This document shows, piece after piece, positions 56,880-64,000 of a stretch of 64,000 nucleotides of DNA. Made by a program: the position numbers and the translations under genes. The DNA is from Torreya grandis. Taxonomy: Eukaryota; Streptophyta; Pinopsida; Cupressales; Taxaceae. Under the pieces are notes generated by a model. That model was not told where the DNA came from and made no database searches. It saw nothing but the letters and a program-made list of their open reading frames with translations. Location of the stretch: assembly GCA_037957365.1 (NCBI GenBank), contig JARHVA010004227.1, forward strand, positions 954,001 through 1,018,000, in the 5' to 3' direction. Positions within the stretch are counted from its first letter, which is position 1, and each line of letters opens with the position of its first letter.

Positions 56880-59800
56880 GAGGAGACTAAGCTATACTTA
56901 TCAATGGATAATGAAGGCTTGTTCTTCAAAGATATTGAATTGGATACTATAGCCTTGAATTCTCCAAGCATGAGGAACTTGTCTGAGCTCTTTTTCATGA
57001 TTGAAGAATTAAATCCAATCACAAAAAAATAAAGGATTGATACAGTGAGCTAGATATATTATGACTTATTTTCTATTTAGATGGTAGGCCTCCACCAAGC
57101 TACAACATAACCCAAGGTACTACATTATATTGATATCCTTGCCCCTATTTTTTTAATTATAGAATTGATAATGACTGGATCATTAGGGAAGGAAAATCGA
57201 AAAGGGTAGCATATGTTTCTCATGTATCATTTGAGGGGTATTATAAGCTTCTTTCTCCCCATGTAGATTTATCCAAAATCAAGGAGTGGACCTTCAAACA
57301 TGACCTGGACTCTATCCTAAGACCTTGGCTACACCAAAGACCCCATGTTATTAAAGACTTTGAGGGAAAGATCCCTATCATCCAATTTAGGGAGGGCATT
57401 AGGGTAATAATGAAAATATTAAATCAAGCCATTGGTGCCCCTTCAACCTCCTATGTGAATAAAATTTGGGTCTCATACATGCACTTCATGCTAGAAGAGA
57501 AAATCACCCCTCTAATTCAAGATTTAATTAGTGTCTTCCTCATCAAGAAATTCAATGCCATAAAAAAGAAGACATCTAAGCAAAAATACATGATGTCATA
57601 CTGATAGCCACCATCCTAGCCTCTATTACTTTTGCAAGGATTAGTTATTGGTCCCCAAATAAAAAATCCACTATTTCACAACATTAATCTAAATTGCATT
57701 TTTTCAAATACAAGAAGCACATGCAGTTCATTTGTCACTACATTTATCCAACCATGGTTGAGGCCATCACAGGTGTTTTTATGCCTAGGGTCTATCCCCT
57801 AATCAAGAAGTATATTGAATTTATGGGTGACATCTAATATTACCCTAACTACATAGTCATTAGGATTGATGGGATTATGTCCTGGCCTTGCAAGTTGCCA
57901 ATATATCTTCCTGGCAAGTTAATTGAGCAAGAAATTATATCTTAGTTCCTTCATGGTATTGATGGAACTTGTAAATAAAATAAGAAATGTATTATCCACC
58001 CCTTCCCTCTAATCATTGGAAAGACCACACTTTAATATTGGAAATAGATTAAGACCATGGCCATACACTAGGATTTATTTGGTTTTCAACTGGATGAACT
58101 TAAGATGTGGGATCTTAAGGGTATAATGGCCAACCACTTGAAAGATAAGAAGCTTCCAAAGCCTGATTATGTGCATCAACTTGGTGTTCATGACACCATC
58201 TACATCAAGGATAATAATTATGAAGAATTGTTGGCTAGGATCCAAGGCCACTACATCAAACTTGAACACAAGTTAATCAAGGATGACAAGACATCTAGGG
58301 AAAGATGGATAATGCATACTTTGTAATACTACTTGCTGTCAAGACCATCTGGGATAGCTCAAGCACAACCTTAAGTATAATAGACATAACCCCAACCACA
58401 AGAGTAGCCTAAGCAAAGACCAAATCCACAAGGCCATAGAAAAGAGAAGGTCAGAGAAAATAAACTAGAGGAAAGGCCTAGAGAGGGCCCCCACCTTCAA
58501 CACTACCCCAAAGGCCACCTTCCCTAGTTCAATATATAGACATGATTGCCTTAGAACCAAAAGAAACACTTGAGGGTGCACTCAAGGAACTTGTAGAGGC
58601 CTATGATTTAGATAGGGAAAATGAGCCTGAGGAGGATAAAGGAAAAGAGACGGTCCCTATGGCATCCATAGAGAAGAGGAAAGTAGAGTTAGCATTGGTT
58701 TTTGTGGGACCAAGGAAAAGGCCAAGGTTGATCATCCCACAAGTGAGGTAAATTTTTTTAGTGATGAATTCCCTATTCATGGACCAGTCATTCCTGATTG
58801 GATCATTTATAAGAAGCTACAAAATATTCCCTCTCTTTACCATTCATGGGCTATAACAAGAATTGTTGACATTTAGATTCAAGATGACATGAAGCCATGG
58901 ATAAGGGATATGGTGAAAGAGTAGGAAGAAAGGAGAATTGTGGATATTCAAGGAAAAAAACAAGAAGATGGATGCTTCGAGAGCATCTAGTAGCTTAAGT
59001 GTGGAGGTCCCTAAACCTCTCAAATTCAAGGAGCCAATAACTATCATCCATTTCAACCCTGAAATAGCTAGGTTGGAGAGAATAATAAGGAAAACTATGG
59101 TTGGAATAGAGGAATTAACCTTTCAAAATGTGGAGACCTTCATTAGGTTAACCCCAATGGGGGACCAATAGCTTGGTGAAGTAGCCATTCATGAAGAGGA
59201 TGTGGAAAGTATAATTGAGGCCTAGTTTGCATAGGCTAAAGCTGGAGTCCAAGGTTTGAAATAGAGGATCTTAAATTTGGAAATAGAAAAGGAAAACTTG
59301 TAGACATAGGTAGTTTTATCAATGCCTAAGCTAATGACCAAAATGCTTGATGAGTCATTTATGACATGTTTGAAGCACTCAAGTCAATGAAATTGAGGTA
59401 GATTTCATTAGAGGGAAAATGTGCACTAGCTAGGAGTTTAGTCACCCAGTGGCAGGTCTCAGAAGACAAAATGGTCCAATTTTTCAACATTTAAGCAAAG
59501 AAATAGATGCCAAACTTCAAGACCATTAGTTTGTTATACTTAAGTAAAATCTTTGGAATTATGGTGGATAAGGTTAAGAATATAATTTTTTATCATAATA
59601 ATGTGGAAAGGATCCTAAATGATGATAAGGAGCTAATTTTAAGGATTGAATAGCTTCTTGTAACTATGCTTATATATCTTGCACAACCCACTACCCTTAA
59701 GATCATAAGTGATGAGGAATTCAAATATAGGGTTACTTTGGTAACCCAAGAAATAAAAGGGAAGAGACAAGGCAAATCTATGGCTGAAAAGAGTAAAATC

Positions 59801-59983
59801 TTAGACATGACATTCAATGCTAGAGAAAGAATAAATGAATCTAGGAGTATTAAAGAAGCCATGGATAGGAACAACATAGAGCTCGATGGCTTGGCAAATC
59901 AAGAGGGGGAACATCTCCTAAAGCCTACAATGGACCTAGAGCTAGTTGATGAGCAGCTTGATAAAGCCATGAACATCCTCTAA
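56880..59983 (+). pseudogene. Large plus-strand frame outside gag-pol, broken (about 1000 codons, element F)
   Basis: It starts about 130 bp after a primer-site-like sequence, near MDNEGLFFKDIELDTIALNS. Visible segments: VAYVSHVSFEGYYKLLSPHV, DLSKIKEWTFKHDLDSILRP, WLHQRPHVIKDFEGKIPIIQ, GVFMPRVYPLIKKYIEFMG, YIVIRIDGIMSWPCKLPIYL followed by PGKLIEQE, and LKMWDLKGIMANHLKDKKLP. The second half is Lys/Glu/Pro-rich (58540-58740) and ends in helical, probably coiled-coil segments (59666-59983). VIRIDG...KLPxYxPxK lines up with VIIDG...KLPYVYSTK of 8366-11390, so the two are probably related. No enzyme motif is seen; function unknown. Many stops and shifts. Confidence 0.5.
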
Positions 59984-62268
59984 CAACAACAAGCAGAGGA
60001 CCCACTAGCAAGTTAGGCAATATTCTATTTTGTATAATTTTGAAACATGTTGAAACAAAATATTCCATTGTAAAGGCATATGCTAGTTTGTTGGCATATT
60101 TGCCTCTAGGTCAATATGGTGTAGAAAATCAAGTGTATTTTATAGCATGGCTAAAAGGATAGATGTCCTTATATTTTGTACACTTATATATTGTGATTGA
60201 ATGGTATATTGCCTGATATTAATATAAAGGCATGTATTAGTAATTGTAAAGAGGGAGATTTTTGAATAACTTTATATGATTTGAAGCAATTAATATAATC
60301 AAAGGAATTCTATAAGGATTGTCCATGTTTGATCTATTAATTATCATTTTAGATTTTCTCTCAATTATTAGTTAAGGTCTTGAATTTGAATGGTGTCTTG
60401 GAATATTAAGTTATATCCTTGTAATCACAAGGTTTATAATTTATGCAACATGCTAGATTAGCTAAAATATCTTTGGTTCTGCTTCATTTTTAATTTACTC
60501 CATTTTTAGATGTGCATGTGCTATTTGATAATAATAGTAAATATTTAAAGAAGAATTGGTTCTTACTTCTGATTCTTCACACTATCCTATGAAAATGTCC
60601 TAGTATATAGTGGAATTTGAGCTTAGGCTATTTTACATTATATATTGGTTTGAATGCATACTCAATTGAAATTGATGTTTTTTCATAATGTTTAAGGCTA
60701 AAATTGGTAATCACTCTTTTCTTTTCTACCTTACCCTTCTCTTTGCTCCTTTTTACACCAAGATCACTTTAGTTTTAGCTTCATTATAAATATCCACTTA
60801 GATTAATCTATAGCTTAAATATGGAGCGTAATTAACTAAGTATTAACATAGAATCTTAGCACTTCATGAATAATGGACCAAGGTGGCTCCCAACCACAAA
60901 ATTATATAAATATTATGGAACAATTTATCTTACTCTACTGTTATTTCACCAAAAGCAACTAAATTGCTGAAATCTGCAACTCATGCCTTGAATTTTCTAA
61001 ATTCTAAAATGAGAAGTGTTATTTAAACACTAAGAGAACTTATGGTTCATTTAGAAGCATAAACATGCCCTTCATACTATAGTAACCATGTAATACCCTA
61101 ATGTAAAATGCCTTATAATTCTTGGAATTAGTTGGCCACCTACCAGCTGACACAAGATCTACACTAATTCCTCTAGCTGGCCCCAAGATGCCAAAATATA
61201 ATTCATCATGACAAGTGATTGCCTTGCACTAATGTATCTATCATGATGACATGAATCCTCACATACCAAAATAGGGGCATAATAACCTTGGATCTCCATG
61301 AAGGTATTCTTATACCATATTAGTGTGCCCGTTAGAACCCTTATAGTCTTCAATTGTATAAACTAGCACCTCTTTACCTCAACCTCATCACAGAGCCTCC
61401 TAGTTACTCTATATCATCATGATATCACCATATAAGAATGATGATTTTTCATCCCACTACTCCAACCATAAACAACAACAACTACACACTATACTCTCGA
61501 TAGTAGTTTATAATTAGAAAGAAGAACCCACAAAATTCAACACCTAACTTATATATGTATCAAACCATTACCCACTATAATCAACATGCTACCCATACAC
61601 AGTTCTTAGGAAGTCATTGCACTACTCATTACATCACATCACCTACTAATTTTTTGATCCCCAAAGATATAGTTAAGTTGCATCATGCTCTATTGCATGT
61701 CCAACCAAACTCATGTGAAAAGTTAATCCATGCATCAATCCACTTGGATAATAACATCAGCTACACCATAGCCATTGAGTACTTCAGTCAATGCATCTTT
61801 AAGTCTCTGAAAGATTCAATAATCACCTTCTTCTTCCAAAAAACCTTAGGTCTCAAATTATTCTCCTCCATTTATCAATTACTCTAATAGGCACAAATTC
61901 ATGTTTCTAGTACCTCCTCATTTACATGGATTTATAAACATCTCAACCAACATGTTATGATAATAGGATTCAAAAAATTATATCCCCTTATCCAAATGAG
62001 AATAACAAGGTACATGCCTTTTCATCACCCTCAATCTTGACCAATGGAGACTAGCTTGCTCCACCACAAGCTATACAGTTACTTCTTCAACATGTCATTA
62101 TGTTGGTGTTGATCCCTATGGTAAAAGCCTTTTTCATCTTATCCTCCATTTCTCCATCTACATATTCATCTTCCATAAAGAGAAATACCTACCATGATAA
62201 CTTTTTTTTTTCATATCTTTTTCTATCCACATGTAATTCCCACTTGCACAAACCAACCAATAATCATG
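59984..62268. other. AT-rich DNA without a recognisable gene
   Basis: Frames up to 110 codons (61555-61887, plus) show no known motif. If element A were one nested element, this stretch would hold its leader and gag on the minus strand next to the primer site at 62269-62280, but I could not recognise a copia gag. I see nothing else to report. Confidence 0.4.
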
Positions 62269-62280
62269 GCTCTGATACCA
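62269..62280 (-). promoter_or_regulatory. Primer-binding site of the right element A LTR (initiator Met tRNA)
   Basis: On the minus strand TGGTATCAGAGC, the perfect plant copia primer site, lies two bases after the LTR end CCCAACA. Confidence 0.85.
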
Positions 62281-62282
62281 CA

Positions 62283-63737
62283 TGTTGGGATCAACAAGGC
62301 TCAGGTACCAAGAGCTAAAGCCTAGATATGATACAACTTGTTAGGATAAAAAGGCCTAATCTTAAAATATGTGAAATAATTTAAATATGGAATTAAAATA
62401 AGCTATATAAAACATAAAAAGGAGAGAACACATTACACAATATATACATGGAAACCCTACTTGACTAGTCAGGGAAAAAACCATAGGGCAAAGGTAGAAT
62501 CTAGACCTAATATTTCCATCATCAACTCTCTTCTATAATAGTTCCTCTTAGCAACTCCTTTCTATATCTTTCTAGCACCCATGTGAATCAAGCTTGCAAC
62601 CAAACCTTATAGGCTCTAACCTCCAAGATACAACATGCAACTCCATCATGATGCTAACACCATAGCATCCAATGTGAGATCCAAATAATCAACCTCCATC
62701 TTTATGAGATAAGATAATAAGCCTTCAAACTTTATTTCTTGATCTAGGTAAGCCAAGCCAACATGGAATTTCAAGCTCTAATCTCTAACCTCAAGGATCT
62801 CCATGCTTACATACAAACTAGGTGAGCCATGTTATCATCTAAGCTTTATAGGCTCTAACCACCTAATAATGAATGATGCTTACAACCCAATAATATAGGT
62901 AAGTTAATATTTTATGCCTTCCAATCTCCAGCATGCAATGATTATCTAATTATGAATAACCCCAAATGGTCTTCTCACAAGTACAAAGGAGAAAGCAATG
63001 CTTTATAACATTTTACATGAGAGAGAGAGAGAGAGAGGGAGAAAATTCATAGTGGCCTATTATAAATTTGATCCACACATGAGTGGGGTGTTATTTTATC
63101 TTCATAATGTTTGTCACCATGTGTAAAATTATTCAAAACATCTTCACTTTAGACAAGAACATGTGCCACCTCTATGCGGCTCCAAAACTTGTTCCCCACT
63201 TCCACAAGTGAGTCCAAACACACAATAGTGTTCTTATTATATTCATCTCAAAGGGTCAACAAAGTGGATGCTTCACTTTAGAAAAGATCCAAACCACCAC
63301 ATGTAACTCCAATAATTGCATCCCATGCACACATGTGAGGCCAATCTATAATAATGCATTCTAGTCTTCTTCTTCCATGTGACCACACAAGTCCAAAAGG
63401 TGTTGAAATCACCTTTTGACTTTATCTACACATGTGAATCATGAGTCCCCTTAAAAATTTGACCCATGCATGACCCTTTGTATTTTTTACTATGTGACAA
63501 CCCACATATGACTCACTAAAGACAAAACCCATGTCCTCTAGTGGATTACTATGCCCCACACCTATCACATCATCATGATCACTCTTGGGACCCTCTATGG
63601 GCCCCAATGCCACATCAAATTCCTACCACATCATCTAAATACCTGCCCAAATCACCCACATGTCATGTCATCATGAATAGTGAATTTGAATAGTACTCAT
63701 CAATAGTCACCTATGAATAGTGGCTTCACAACCAACA
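62283..63737 (-). repeat. Element A family copia LTR (right copy, 5' LTR by its primer site)
   Basis: About 1.45 kb, TGTTGGGATC...AACCAACA on the plus strand. It matches 5814-7282 and includes the GA microsatellite (about 63018) and the shared small frame (63422-63613). The primer site on its left shows that the internal region extended to the left on the minus strand. On its right, ctctcaattg vaguely resembles a decayed polypurine tract, so a middle LTR of a tandem arrangement cannot be excluded. Confidence 0.75.
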
Positions 63738-64000
63738 CTCTCAATTGGTGTGTTGGACCCGAGTGCTATAAGAATCTAAAAACACTCAAAAAGAACAAAT
63801 GAAACATGTATATATATGATAAAATTAAATATACTAATATATCTATCATATGTAGTACCTAAAAAGTATAAATAACGTAAACATGGATATACAAACAATC
63901 TAAATTTTGTATTTTTGAGTAATATTTGATTTTTTTGTGTTTTGAAAATATTATATTATTTTTTTATTTTTTGAGTATATAGGCTATGCAAAATCAATCA
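63738..64000. other. AT-rich flank, nothing recognised
   Basis: Short AT-rich end of the window. The next bases include gtgttggacccgagtgc, which might begin another LTR, but the window ends before this can be judged. Confidence 0.4.

Noticed and set aside
56880..59983. Reading the frame of element F as a host gene with introns
   Set aside because: Stops and shifts are spread evenly, no splice pattern restores it, and it resembles the transposon-linked frame at 8366-11390.
61555..61887. A 110-codon plus-strand frame as a gene
   Set aside because: No start context, no motif, His/Thr/Ile-rich as expected from AT-rich DNA. Not supported.

Overview
The window looks like intergenic DNA from a plant with a very large genome. 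A gymnosperm is my best guess, but the species cannot be named. The DNA is AT-rich. I found no host gene, tRNA, rRNA or CRISPR array. Almost everything I can support is LTR retrotransposon sequence in several states of decay, nested inside one another. Plant-type Ty3/gypsy and Ty1/copia polyproteins, initiator-Met primer sites, TG...CA LTR ends and 5-bp target duplications support this.

Layout, left to right. 1-5813: AT-rich DNA without a gene. 5814-7849 (element A): a copia LTR plus a reverse transcriptase remnant on the minus strand. A second LTR of the same family, with its primer site, lies at 62283-63737. 7850-8345: a repeat matching 44414-44906. 8366-11390: a broken minus-strand open frame of about 1000 codons that is not gag-pol. 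11395-15330: a large inverted repeat with arms of about 1.5 kb, probably two head-to-head LTRs. 16557-38319 (element C): a gypsy element whose LTRs are about 5.8 kb each. Each LTR carries its own broken frame of about 1100 codons. Between them lies gag, protease, an RNase H-like domain, RT, RNase H and integrase. 34270-38197 (element D): a deleted copia element inside the 3' LTR of C, with perfect TSDs. 38325-44906 (element B): a minus-strand gypsy relic that C interrupts at its integrase end. 46153-54795 (element E): a young gypsy-type element on the minus strand that encodes only Gag. It has intact TSDs and sits in what may be the LTR of a plus-strand element F. 56880-59983: a third broken frame outside gag-pol, belonging to F.

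Counted by eye, LTR divergence gives an order of insertion: E about 1-2 percent, D about 4 percent, C about 8-10 percent, A about 15 percent. This agrees with the nesting. Nothing here looks like an intact autonomous element. E is the best preserved and would need enzymes supplied in trans.

The points most worth a second look are: (1) the large frame inside the 5.8-kb LTRs of C; (2) an RNase H domain upstream of RT in C; (3) arrays of the palindrome ACCGACGTCGGT in two unrelated elements, D and E, each palindrome holding two DRE cores and a bZIP C-box; (4) the Gag-only element E with its frame split by one amber codon; (5) the large inverted repeat at 11395-15330.
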